Made by a program: the position numbers and the translations under genes. The notes under the pieces are model-generated. The model was given only the letters and a program-made list of their open reading frames with translations. It made no database searches and was not told the DNA's origin. Below, one piece after another: positions 9,320 to 16,851 of a DNA stretch of 64,000 bases (position 1 is the first letter of the stretch; each line of letters opens with the position of its first letter). Source of the stretch: Rhodobacteraceae bacterium F11138 (GTDB taxonomy: Bacteria > Pseudomonadota > Alphaproteobacteria > Rhodobacterales > Rhodobacteraceae); NCBI GenBank assembly GCA_016521575.1, contig JAEKDP010000007.1, positions 1 through 64,000 of the forward strand, written 5' to 3'.

Positions 9320-10425
9320 CCAGGGCGGATGTCATTGTCATCGGCGGCGGCATTGCGGGGCTTAGCGCCGCGGGGATGCTGGCACAGGATGCCTCGGTGC
9401 TTGTGCTCGAAGCGGAACCGCATCTGGGTTATCACGCGACCGGGCGGTCGGCGGCGATTTTCATCCGCAACTATGGCAACGCCGTCCTGCGGTCGCTGAA
9501 TGCGGCCTCGGCGCCGGTTCTGGAAAGCCCCGTGGGCGGGGACGCCAGCCTGTTGTCGCCCCGTGGCGAGCTGCTGATCGCAACCCGGGATGAATTGCAG
9601 GCCCTTGACGACTATGTGGCGGGGGCGGCCGGGCTGCACGTCCTGACGGCGCAACAGGCGGTGGAACTGGTGCCGATCCTGCGCCCCGAGCGGATCGCCG
9701 GAGCGGTGATTGAATGGGACGCGCAGGATATAGATGTCGACCGGATGCTGGCCGGGTACACCCGCCTGCTGAAAGCGCAAGGCGGAGAAATCGTGACCGG
9801 CGCGAAAGTCAGCGCGATCACGCGGCACAACGAAGTCTGGCAGGTGCATGTCGGCAAGGATGTGTTCACCGCGCCGGTTGTCGTCAATGCCGCCGGGGCC
9901 TGGGCAGCAGAGGTCGGCCAGATGGCCGGCGCGCTGCCGGTTCCGCTGCAACCGTTGCGCCGCAGCGCCGCGATCCTGCCCGCGCCCGAGGGGCATGATC
10001 CGCGCGAGTGGCCCCTGTTCGTCAGCGCGAGCGAACAATGGTATGCCAAGCCCGAAGCCGGCAAGCTGATGGTCAGCCCCGCCGAAGAGGATCCGCAGCC
10101 TGCGCATGACGCGTGGGCGGACGACATGGTTCTGGCCGAAGGGCTGCACCGTTTTGAACAGGCGGTGACCGTTCCGGTGACGCGGGTCGAAACCACATGG
10201 GCCGGCCTGCGCACCTTTGCCGTCGACCGCACCCCCGTGGTCGGGTTTGACAATCGCGCGCCGGGATTCTTTTGGCTGGCCGGGCAGGGTGGCTATGGTG
10301 TTCAGACCGCGCCCGCGCTATCGCTGCTGACAGCGGCACTGATCCGTGGCGAGCAGAGCGATCTGCCCGAGTCCGTGATCGCCGCGCTGGACCCCGTGCG
10401 TTTTGACACGCCCCTGCAAACCTGA
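9316..10425 (+). CDS. FAD-dependent amine/amino-acid oxidoreductase (DAO family)
   Basis: A 369-residue flavoprotein of the D-amino-acid oxidase/glycine oxidase family. The N-terminal dinucleotide motif GGGIAG is at residues 10-15, followed by LVLEAEPHLGYHATGRSAA, and the C-terminal FAD contact is in FWLAGQGGYGVQTAPAL. It probably oxidises an amine or imino/amino acid intermediate to an imine with transfer of electrons to oxygen or the quinone pool. The start ATG overlaps the deacetylase stop (ATGA at 9316-9319). The next gene encodes a Rid protein that could hydrolyse the imine product, a frequent pairing. Confidence 0.9.
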   Translation: MTRADVIVIGGGIAGLSAAGMLAQDASVLVLEAEPHLGYHATGRSAAIFIRNYGNAVLRSLNAASAPVLESPVGGDASLLSPRGELLIATRDELQALDDYVAGAAGLHVLTAQQAVELVPILRPERIAGAVIEWDAQDIDVDRMLAGYTRLLKAQGGEIVTGAKVSAITRHNEVWQVHVGKDVFTAPVVVNAAGAWAAEVGQMAGALPVPLQPLRRSAAILPAPEGHDPREWPLFVSASEQWYAKPEAGKLMVSPAEEDPQPAHDAWADDMVLAEGLHRFEQAVTVPVTRVETTWAGLRTFAVDRTPVVGFDNRAPGFFWLAGQGGYGVQTAPALSLLTAALIRGEQSDLPESVIAALDPVRFDTPLQT

Positions 10426-10442
10426 CCCATTATGAGGATTCC

Positions 10443-10790
10443 ATGACCGAAATTGCCCGTCATCACACCGCCACCCGCATGAGCCAGATCGTCATCCATG
10501 GCGACACCATCTATTTGGCCGGTCAGGTCGGCACCGCCGGTGCCAGCGTCGCACAACAGACCCAGGATTGCCTGGACAAGATCGACGCCCTGCTGGCCGA
10601 AGCGGGCAGCGACAAGACGCGGATCCTGCAGACCACCATCTGGCTGGCCGATATGGCCGATTTCGCCGAGATGAACGATGTCTGGGACGCCTGGGTTCCC
10701 GAAGGCCACGCCCCGGCCCGCGCCTGCGGCGAGGCAAAGCTGGCCACGCCCGAGTATCGTGTCGAACTGATCGTGGTTGCCGCGCGCTGA
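10443..10790 (+). CDS. RidA/YjgF-family protein (Rid subgroup)
   Basis: A 115-residue small trimeric Rid protein, a family that hydrolyses reactive enamine/imine intermediates. The conserved Arg is Arg93 in APARACGEAK. The Glu that is catalytic in archetypal RidA, in the terminal IEIEAIA motif, seems to be replaced (YRVELIVVAA here), so this is probably one of the Rid1-7 subgroups rather than RidA itself. Its place at the end of the operon, 17 bases after the FAD oxidoreductase, fits quenching of the imine that the oxidase makes. RBS GAGGA precedes the ATG. Confidence 0.9.
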   Translation: MTEIARHHTATRMSQIVIHGDTIYLAGQVGTAGASVAQQTQDCLDKIDALLAEAGSDKTRILQTTIWLADMADFAEMNDVWDAWVPEGHAPARACGEAKLATPEYRVELIVVAAR

Positions 10791-11070
10791 TCGGACCGCC
10801 GACAAAATCCGGTTTCCCGTATGGGGGACCGGAGCACACGGATCGCGGGCCTGCGGTTGATTTTCCCGTTTCCGGGCCGCCCGCTGACAGGCCAGCCGCT
10901 TGCAATCGGGCGCGGCGCTACGCATCTTTGAAAGATAGGGAAAGCGTTACGGGGAACAATCCCGCCGGGCTGCGCGTTGATATAAAAACCGCATGGACCA
11001 GGCTGACTCTGAATCCGTCGGATTCGCGGCATGTCTGCACCACGCAATCCCGACAGGAAAGGAATGCAAG
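10791..11070. other. Intergenic region before the Usp gene
   Basis: About 280 bases with no supported gene. No clear terminator for the amine operon was found. The last part (AGGAAAGGA at 11055-11063) is the ribosome binding site of the next gene. Confidence 0.5.
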
Positions 11071-11811
11071 ATGCGACCCGATACCCGAGCCAAGATTTCA
11101 GACCCAGGCGCGCGCTATGCGTCGCCTTCGCAGGTTCTGGAAGATGAGACACTGACCACCGAAGACAAGATCGACGTGCTCAACGCCTTCGTGCTGGATG
11201 CCAAGCTGCTGGCCAGCGTGGGCACGGAAAACGACACCACGCCGGGCCTGCTGCAAGACGCGACCAAGGCGCTGGAATCCCTGCAGGATGCGCAACAGAC
11301 CGCCACGCCGCCGCGCAAGACGGACGCGCCTGTCAGTCAGATGTCTTATCGCAAAATTCTGGTGGCCCTGGACACCGATGACCCGCTGGTGGATCAGATT
11401 CTCGAGACCGCGCGGGAAATGGCGCGCCTGTGCCAGGCCAAGATCAGGTTTCTCACCGTGGTGCCGTCGGCGGCGACGGCGGTGCCCAACGTCGCCTATG
11501 GCCCCGCCGGGGCGGCGGCGGTTCTGCCCGAACCGCTGGAGCAGGCAAACGAGCAGTTGGCCGAACACCACCGCAAGAATGCCGACCGGCTGTTGGCCAG
11601 TTTCGCGCCGCTGGGCAATGGGCGCCACGCAATCCGCCGCGGGATCTGCGACGACGAAATCGTGCGCTATGCCAGCGAATGGCCCGCGGATCTGCTGATC
11701 ATGGGCTCGCATAAACAAGGGTGGCTGGAAGCGCTGTTTCGCGACAGCACCACACGCGCGGTCATCAACCGTATCGGTTGTGCGGTGTTGTTGGTGCCGG
11801 ACAGCAACTGA
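11071..11811 (+). CDS. Universal stress protein with an extra N-terminal domain
   Basis: A 246-residue two-part protein. Residues about 1-75 (ARYASPSQVLEDETLTTEDKIDVLNAF and following) resemble a small free-standing alphaproteobacterial protein whose sequences typically read like 'PxxVLxDPxLTxxEKIxILRRWxxDA'. Residues about 92-246 form a UspA domain starting at YRKILVALDTDD. The usual ATP-binding loop G-2x-G-9x-G(S/T) is degenerate: GSHKQGWLEALFRDST lacks the second Gly and has DS in place of GS, so it may not bind ATP. Start ATG at 11071 follows AGGAAAGGA; an earlier in-frame ATG at 10993 has no ribosome binding site. Role: stress response or regulation, unspecified. Confidence 0.8.
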   Translation: MRPDTRAKISDPGARYASPSQVLEDETLTTEDKIDVLNAFVLDAKLLASVGTENDTTPGLLQDATKALESLQDAQQTATPPRKTDAPVSQMSYRKILVALDTDDPLVDQILETAREMARLCQAKIRFLTVVPSAATAVPNVAYGPAGAAAVLPEPLEQANEQLAEHHRKNADRLLASFAPLGNGRHAIRRGICDDEIVRYASEWPADLLIMGSHKQGWLEALFRDSTTRAVINRIGCAVLLVPDSN

Positions 11812-12065
11812 CGAACGGGCTACTGGTTCTTGCGTGCGACACGGTCTTTTGCGCAGGGCTGCGGCATCGAGACATCTTGGACTTGTGAAATTCCCGGGTG
11901 ATATGAATAGTCGGATCGGTCGTCGTCGCCTGAACACAGAGCGCCGGTGCCGACGGGGGGGATCCCCCCGGATGTCTACTTTGGTCGGCAATGGGGCCAC
12001 GCCTTTGATCGAGGTCCCGAAAGGCCAAGTTGGAAACCGTGATGAAAACCAAAGGGAGACCAGAT

Positions 12066-12443
12066 ATGATCAAACCGATACTGAGCACAGCCGCTGTACT
12101 GGCGGTTCTGACAGCGCCGGCTTTCGCCGAGGGCGACGCGGATAAGGGCGAAAAGGTGTTCAAGAAATGCAAGGCTTGTCACGCCGTTGGTCCTGATGCC
12201 AAGAACAAGGTCGGGCCTGAACTGAACGGGATTGTCGGCGCACCAGCCATGCACAACCCGGATTTCAAATATTCCGACGCGATGAAAGAAGCCGCAGAAG
12301 GCGGTCTGGTTTGGGATGAGGAATCGCTGGCTGCGTTTCTGACCAAACCCAGGGACTTCATGAAGGGCACCAAGATGACCTTTGCCGGGCTGCGCAAGGA
12401 AGCCGACATCGCTAACGTGATCGCCTACCTTCAGTCCTTCTGA
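12066..12443 (+). CDS. Soluble c-type cytochrome (class I, c2/c550-like)
   Basis: A 125-residue precursor of a small periplasmic electron carrier. A Sec signal peptide (residues 1-21, ending AFA) precedes the mature start EGDADKGEKVF. The haem motif CKACH is residues 35-39 and the likely axial Met is Met104 in GTKMTF. The family shuttles electrons between the bc1 complex and oxidases, reductases or dehydrogenases. Start ATG at 12066 is preceded by AAGGGAGA; an in-frame ATG at 12030 would put charged residues ahead of the signal peptide. It is a single-gene unit followed by a long hairpin. Confidence 0.92.
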   Translation: MIKPILSTAAVLAVLTAPAFAEGDADKGEKVFKKCKACHAVGPDAKNKVGPELNGIVGAPAMHNPDFKYSDAMKEAAEGGLVWDEESLAAFLTKPRDFMKGTKMTFAGLRKEADIANVIAYLQSF

Positions 12444-12453
12444 TCTACAGCAC

Positions 12454-12493
12454 GATCTGATCCCCGGGACGCATATGTCGCGGGGGTCAGATC
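12454..12493. terminator. Long hairpin after the cytochrome c gene
   Basis: GATCTGATCCCCG (12454-12466) pairs with CGGGGGTCAGATC (12481-12493) over 13 positions including one G-T wobble, with a 14-base loop. It lies between two convergent genes, so it may end transcription from both sides. No T-tract follows on either strand. Confidence 0.6.
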
Positions 12494-12540
12494 CGACATT
12501 TCGTGCCGCCGGGGTTTGACGGTCCGGATCGGCCGCAGCG

Positions 12541-12681
12541 TTACAGCGCGTTCTGTACGTCCTGGGCGGTGTTTGAAATCGCGTTGCCCGCTTTCTGGAT
12601 ATCCTGCCCCGCGCCTTTGGCGGTTTCACAGGCACCCAATGTCAACAGGGCAAGCCCGACAAGAATGATTCGGATCATCAT
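12541..12681 (-). CDS. Entericidin-like small lipoprotein
   Basis: A 46-residue small lipoprotein of the entericidin A/B type. The start MMIRIILVGLALLTLGAC gives a short signal with the lipobox LGAC, so the mature protein begins with a lipidated Cys. The mature part (ETAKGAGQDIQKAGNAISNTAQDVQNAL) has the entericidin pattern of G-x-x-x-x-A-x-x-I amphipathic helix. Members are known as small stress-related membrane lipoproteins; a precise role is not certain. GGAG lies just upstream on the minus strand. A longer frame starting at 12765 would not begin with a signal peptide. Confidence 0.85.
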   Translation of the reverse strand: MMIRIILVGLALLTLGACETAKGAGQDIQKAGNAISNTAQDVQNAL

Positions 12682-12793
12682 GGTCTCCAGAACACTGTCG
12701 GGTCTCAGAAAATCAGTTTTGCCTGTGTTGCGCAAGACAGGGTCGGGAAAGGTGCGGGAATTCACGTAAGGTCTGATTGTGCCGCCTGGCCGG

Positions 12794-13000
12794 TCAGCGT
12801 TGCGCCGCCCGGTGGCGCGCGCCGTTCAGAAAGATCGAATTGGTCTTGCGCAAAAGGATCGGTATCAGCGGCAACAGAAACCCGACCCAACAGCCGATCA
12901 TGTACCACATGATCCCTGCCCAGAACCCGTATCCCAACCATATGCTGGTGCAGGCAAACACAAATCCGCCGATGATAGATGTGAACAGAAATGCAAGCAT
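12794..13000 (-). CDS. Small membrane protein of unknown function
   Basis: A 68-residue protein dominated by two hydrophobic segments (about residues 2-26 and 29-50) followed by a basic tail (RKT, RHRAAQR). I do not recognise a family. Support for it being real: the strongly hydrophobic composition, a GGGGAG ribosome binding site about nine bases upstream of the ATG on the minus strand, and position between two other minus-strand genes. It probably sits in the inner membrane. Confidence 0.6.
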   Translation of the reverse strand: MLAFLFTSIIGGFVFACTSIWLGYGFWAGIMWYMIGCWVGFLLPLIPILLRKTNSIFLNGARHRAAQR

Positions 13001-13127
13001 CTGCCGTGGCTCCCCATGTGCATTTGCAGCTTATCGGCCAGAAGATGAACAGGGGATTAATGACGGTATGGACAGGGGCGCAAAATGGGCGGTTCAGCGG
13101 CTTTGGGCCGGGTGCGCCCGTTGCGCG

Positions 13128-13886
13128 TCACGCCATCAGAAAGGTTCGAACCGAGTCTTCGAATGCGCGCGGTTTTTCTGCGTGCAGCCAGTGCCCCGCG
13201 CCGGACAGTCTGGCAAAACGGGCCTTGGTGAATCGGGCGCGTATGGCGGGGCGGTATTCGGCCAGAACATAATCGGATTCGCTGCCTGCAAGAAACAAGG
13301 CAGGTCCGTCCCACTGTTTCCGGGTTTCGGGAAATGACATGATGGCGGGCATTTCGCGTTCCAGAACCTGCAAGTTCAGTTTCCAGCGCTTGTTGGGCAC
13401 GTCCAGGGATTGCGTGAAAAAGCTTTGCAATGCACGTTCGACCCCTTGATTTGCCAACTGGGTTTCCGCGTCGGACCGACGTGCTACCTGACTCAGATCG
13501 ACGCTGCGCATCGCGGTGATATATGGCAGTTGCGAATGGCTGTAGGGCACCGGCGCGATATCGGCCACGATCAGCCGGCGCACTGTGTGGGGATGCTCCA
13601 GCGCCAGCATCATAGCGGCCTTGCCCCCCATGGAATGGCCCAGCACGTCCACCGGCCCGCCAAGTCGTGCAATCACTTCAGCCAGATCATCGGCCATTTC
13701 GGGATAGCTGTGGCCGTCGTGCCAGGGGCTGTCTCCGTGATTGCGCATGTCCACGGCGAAGACCTGTCTGGAATCGGACAGGCGTTTGGCGATTACACCC
13801 CAGTTGCGCGCCGATCCGTATAGGCCGTGCGCGATCAAGAGCGGTGGCAGGTCAGTCGGCTCGCCGTGGCTGATGAAATTCAACAT
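13128..13886 (-). CDS. Alpha/beta-fold hydrolase (YbfF-type esterase)
   Basis: A 252-residue alpha/beta hydrolase. The oxyanion region is HGLYGSARNW, the nucleophile Ser is in GHSMGGKAA, and the catalytic His is in SGAGHWLHAEKP, all in the arrangement of the YbfF esterase group. The physiological ester is unknown. Start ATG at 13886 (MLNFISHGEP) is chosen because it matches the usual beginning of the family; its ribosome binding site (AGGAA) is rather distant and a start further upstream, up to 13961, cannot be excluded. Divergent from the gene at 13978. Confidence 0.88.
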   Translation of the reverse strand: MLNFISHGEPTDLPPLLIAHGLYGSARNWGVIAKRLSDSRQVFAVDMRNHGDSPWHDGHSYPEMADDLAEVIARLGGPVDVLGHSMGGKAAMMLALEHPHTVRRLIVADIAPVPYSHSQLPYITAMRSVDLSQVARRSDAETQLANQGVERALQSFFTQSLDVPNKRWKLNLQVLEREMPAIMSFPETRKQWDGPALFLAGSESDYVLAEYRPAIRARFTKARFARLSGAGHWLHAEKPRAFEDSVRTFLMA

Positions 13887-13977
13887 GCTATCGTCATATT
13901 CCTGAACAGAGTTCGGGGCCAGCCCCATTGAGACCGACGACCGTCGCGCGTATCGTGGCAACGATCAGGAGACTGCC

Positions 13978-14352
13978 ATGGCCGAAGAACCGGATATTCA
14001 AACCCAGATTGCACATGGGTTGGGACTGTTGCGCGACAAGCTGGGTATTCACGCCACCGGACTGCGCGCGGCGCTGCCCAGGGCGCGGCGCCAGTTGCCG
14101 CGCCGGGTTGGCAAGGACCTGAAGCTGCTGGCCGATGCGGAACCGCTGTTGGCGCATCCCAAGCTGCGCCAGACCGTGGACCGCGCATCCCTTTCTGCTG
14201 CGGCCGGTGCGCTGACCAGGCACCTGGAAGGCATCGACAAGGCAGACCGCCGCAAGGGTTGGTGGCTGGGCATGTTGGGCGGGCTGGCGTTCAATCTGCT
14301 TGCATTTTCGGTGTTGCTGATCGTCGTTCTGATCTGGCGCGGCTATCTGTAG
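13978..14352 (+). CDS. Conserved-looking protein with C-terminal membrane anchor
   Basis: A 124-residue protein I cannot assign. The first 90 residues are hydrophilic and helical, rich in Leu, Arg and Ala. Residues about 97-120 (WLGMLGGLAFNLLAFSVLLIVVLIW) form one membrane segment, leaving the bulk probably cytoplasmic. RBS AGGAGA lies eight bases before the ATG. It stands alone between the divergent esterase gene and the convergent glyA, with which it shares a terminator. Confidence 0.75.
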   Translation: MAEEPDIQTQIAHGLGLLRDKLGIHATGLRAALPRARRQLPRRVGKDLKLLADAEPLLAHPKLRQTVDRASLSAAAGALTRHLEGIDKADRRKGWWLGMLGGLAFNLLAFSVLLIVVLIWRGYL

Positions 14353-14384
14353 AAAAACCGCCCGCTTGTTGGCGGGCGGTTTTG
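14353..14384. terminator. Bidirectional terminator between the membrane-anchored protein and glyA
   Basis: Nine-base perfect stem ACCGCCCGC / GCGGGCGGT (14357-14365 and 14372-14380) with a six-base loop, flanked by AAAAA on the left and TTTT on the right, so it has a U-tract in both directions. Confidence 0.9.
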
Positions 14385-14391
14385 GATTTTG

Positions 14392-15687
14392 TCAGAGGTC
14401 CGGGTAGATGGGGAATTTGGCGCAGAGAGCGGTGACTTCGGCCTTGACGCGGGCTTCGACCTCGGCGTTGCCGTCTTCGCCATTGGCGGCCAACCCGTCG
14501 ACCACCTGGATGATCCAGTCCGCGATCTGACGGAATTCGGTCTCGCCAAAGCCGCGCGTGGTGCCGGCCGGGCTGCCCAGCCGGATACCGCTGGTCACCG
14601 TGGGTTTTTCCGGATCAAACGGCACCCCGTTCTTGTTGCAGGTGATATGCGCGCGCCCCAGGGCCTTTTCGGTGGCGTTGCCCTTGACCCCTTTGGGCCG
14701 CAGATCGACCAGCACCACATGGGTGTCGGTGCCGTGGGTCACCGTGTCCAGCCCGCCTTTGATCAGCTGATCGCTCAGGGCCTGCGCGTTGGTTACAACC
14801 TGTTGAATATAAGACTTGAATTCCGGTTGCAGCGCCTCGGCGAAAGCCACGGCCTTGGCTGCGATCACATGCATCAGAGGCCCGCCCTGGATGCCCGGAA
14901 AGATCGCCGAATTCACTTTCTTTGCGATTTGTTCATCATTGGTAAGGATCATTCCACCACGGGGGCCGCGCAACGTCTTGTGCGTGGTCGTCGTGGCCAC
15001 ATGCGCGTGCGGAAACGGGCTGGGATGCGCGCCCGCCGCCACCAGACCGGCGAAATGCGCCATATCCACATGGAGGTACGCCCCGACCATATCCGCGATC
15101 GCCCGCATCCGGGCAAAGTCGATCTGCCGCGGGATCGCCGAACCGCCGGCGATGATCAGTTTCGGCTGATGTTCACGGGCCAGCGCCTCGACCTGGTCGT
15201 AATCCAGCAGGTTGTCTTGCCGTCGCACGCCGTATTGCACGGCGTTGAACCATTTGCCCGACTGGTTGGGCGCAGCACCGTGCGTCAGATGGCCCCCGGC
15301 GTCCAGGGACATGCCCAGGATCGTGTCTCCGGGTTTGATCAGCGCCTGCATCACGCCCTGGTTGGCCTGGCTGCCCGAGTTCGGCTGTACATTGGCAAAG
15401 TCGCAGCCAAACAGCTGCCGGGCCCGGTCGATCGCCAGGTTCTCGGCGATATCGACATGCTCACAGCCGCCATAATACCGTCGGCCGGGATAGCCTTCGG
15501 CGTATTTGTTGGTCATCACGCTGCCCTGAGCCGCCATCACCGCCGCGCTGACGATGTTCTCGGACGCGATCAGCTCGATCTCATCGCGCTGACGCCCCAA
15601 CTCATCCGAAATCGCCGCGTATATCTCGGGATCGCGAGCCATCAGGGACTCCGTGAAAAAACCAGTATTTCGATGGGGCGCGTTCAT
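14392..15687 (-). CDS. glyA: Serine hydroxymethyltransferase
   Basis: A 431-residue PLP enzyme interconverting serine plus tetrahydrofolate and glycine plus 5,10-methylene-tetrahydrofolate. Family hallmarks are [28 protein letters not shown], the PLP Lys in [14 protein letters not shown], and [15 protein letters not shown] near the C-terminus. The start ATG at 15687 ([11 protein letters not shown]) is preceded by GGAGT; an open frame continues further upstream but is not SHMT-like. Single gene, divergent from nadK. Confidence 0.97.
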   Translation of the reverse strand: MNAPHRNTGFFTESLMARDPEIYAAISDELGRQRDEIELIASENIVSAAVMAAQGSVMTNKYAEGYPGRRYYGGCEHVDIAENLAIDRARQLFGCDFANVQPNSGSQANQGVMQALIKPGDTILGMSLDAGGHLTHGAAPNQSGKWFNAVQYGVRRQDNLLDYDQVEALAREHQPKLIIAGGSAIPRQIDFARMRAIADMVGAYLHVDMAHFAGLVAAGAHPSPFPHAHVATTTTHKTLRGPRGGMILTNDEQIAKKVNSAIFPGIQGGPLMHVIAAKAVAFAEALQPEFKSYIQQVVTNAQALSDQLIKGGLDTVTHGTDTHVVLVDLRPKGVKGNATEKALGRAHITCNKNGVPFDPEKPTVTSGIRLGSPAGTTRGFGETEFRQIADWIIQVVDGLAANGEDGNAEVEARVKAEVTALCAKFPIYPDL

Positions 15688-15860
15688 GGCCGACTCCGTT
15701 TGATGACATAGGCAGGTGTTGATGGATTTCCTATCGGAAACCCGGCCGCGCGGAAAGGCCGGAAAGCGATGAAACGGGGCGGGGCCGCGGCAAGGCTGGT
15801 CTTGGGCGGAAAGGTATGCTTGTTTCGGAACCACATGTGCAATACCGGAAACCTTGCCCG

Positions 15861-16622
15861 ATGACATTACGAATCGCGTTCATGGCCAGTGATGCACCTG
15901 TGGCGCAAACCGCGCGGGCGGCGTTGATCGGACGCTATGGCGATGCGCGGCCCGAAGATGCCGAGGTGATCGTGGCCCTGGGCGGCGACGGGTTTATGTT
16001 GCGCACCCTGCATGCAACGCAGCATCTGGGCGCCCCGGTATATGGGATGAACCGGGGCACCATCGGTTTTCTGATGAACGAATACAGCGAAACCGATCTG
16101 ATGGATCGGCTGAAACAGGCCGAAGAGGCGGTCATCAATCCGTTGTCGATGCGGGCCATGGATCAGAGCGGGCAGATGCACCGGGCGCTGGCCATCAACG
16201 AAGTGTCTTTATTGCGCGCCGGACCGCAGGCGGCCAAGCTGAAAATAACCGTGGACGGACGGGTGCGGCTGGCGGAACTGGCGTGTGACGGCGCGTTGCT
16301 GGCCACACCTGCGGGGTCCACGGCCTATAATTACTCGGCCCATGGGCCAATCCTGCCGATCGGGTCCGATGTTCTGGCATTGACCGCAATCGCCGCGTTC
16401 CGCCCGCGCCGCTGGCGCGGGGCTTTGCTGCCGAAAACCGCCAGGGTGCGGTTTGACGTGGTCGAGGCTGGCAAGCGGCCGGTGATGGCGGACGCGGATT
16501 CGATTTCGATCATGGAAATCGACTGGGTTGAAATCCGGTCCGAACCGTCAATTCGCCACCGAATCCTGTTCGATCCGGGCCATGGTCTGGAAGAACGGCT
16601 GATTTCGGAACAATTTACCTGA
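15861..16622 (+). CDS. nadK: NAD kinase
   Basis: A 253-residue cytoplasmic kinase that makes NADP+ from NAD+. The diacylglycerol-kinase-like signature LGGDGFML (Gly41-Gly42-Asp43-Gly44) and the NAD-binding region NEVSLLR / [15 protein letters not shown] are clear. The second motif reads TPAGSTAY rather than the common TPTGSTAY. Start ATG at 15861 ([11 protein letters not shown]) matches the family; a frame extends upstream to 15816. About 170 bases separate it from the divergent glyA. Confidence 0.95.
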   Translation: MTLRIAFMASDAPVAQTARAALIGRYGDARPEDAEVIVALGGDGFMLRTLHATQHLGAPVYGMNRGTIGFLMNEYSETDLMDRLKQAEEAVINPLSMRAMDQSGQMHRALAINEVSLLRAGPQAAKLKITVDGRVRLAELACDGALLATPAGSTAYNYSAHGPILPIGSDVLALTAIAAFRPRRWRGALLPKTARVRFDVVEAGKRPVMADADSISIMEIDWVEIRSEPSIRHRILFDPGHGLEERLISEQFT

Positions 16623-16818
16623 AAATTGCAGAATTTTTCGTGAGATTTTCGTAGGTTACAGGGAATCTTTCCAGATCTGCACGATTTTTTCACGTTGTGT
16701 GAACAAGCTCACAGAGACGGCAGCGCCCATATGCCAATATCGGTGCATTGGTACAACGCAAGTTGGCAAAGCATAATGTACCGTGAGGGTAGTTTGGTAA
16801 AGAGTTCGTGGTTCCAGT
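16623..16818. other. AT-richer intergenic region after nadK
   Basis: About 195 bases between the convergent nadK and amidase genes, AT-richer than its surroundings (several runs such as ATTTTTCG and GATTTTTTCACG). I see no gene and no clear RNA fold; only a weak inverted repeat GGTACA...TGTACC (16750-16782) with a long loop. Confidence 0.4.
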
Positions 16819-16844
16819 CGGGCGTGGGAGAAATCCCACGCCCG
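16819..16844 (-). terminator. Hairpin at the end of the amidase gene
   Basis: Eleven-base perfect stem CGGGCGTGGGA / TCCCACGCCCG with a GAAA tetraloop, eight bases beyond the amidase stop codon. No U-tract on the minus strand, so termination strength is uncertain. Confidence 0.6.
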
Positions 16845-16851
16845 CATTATT

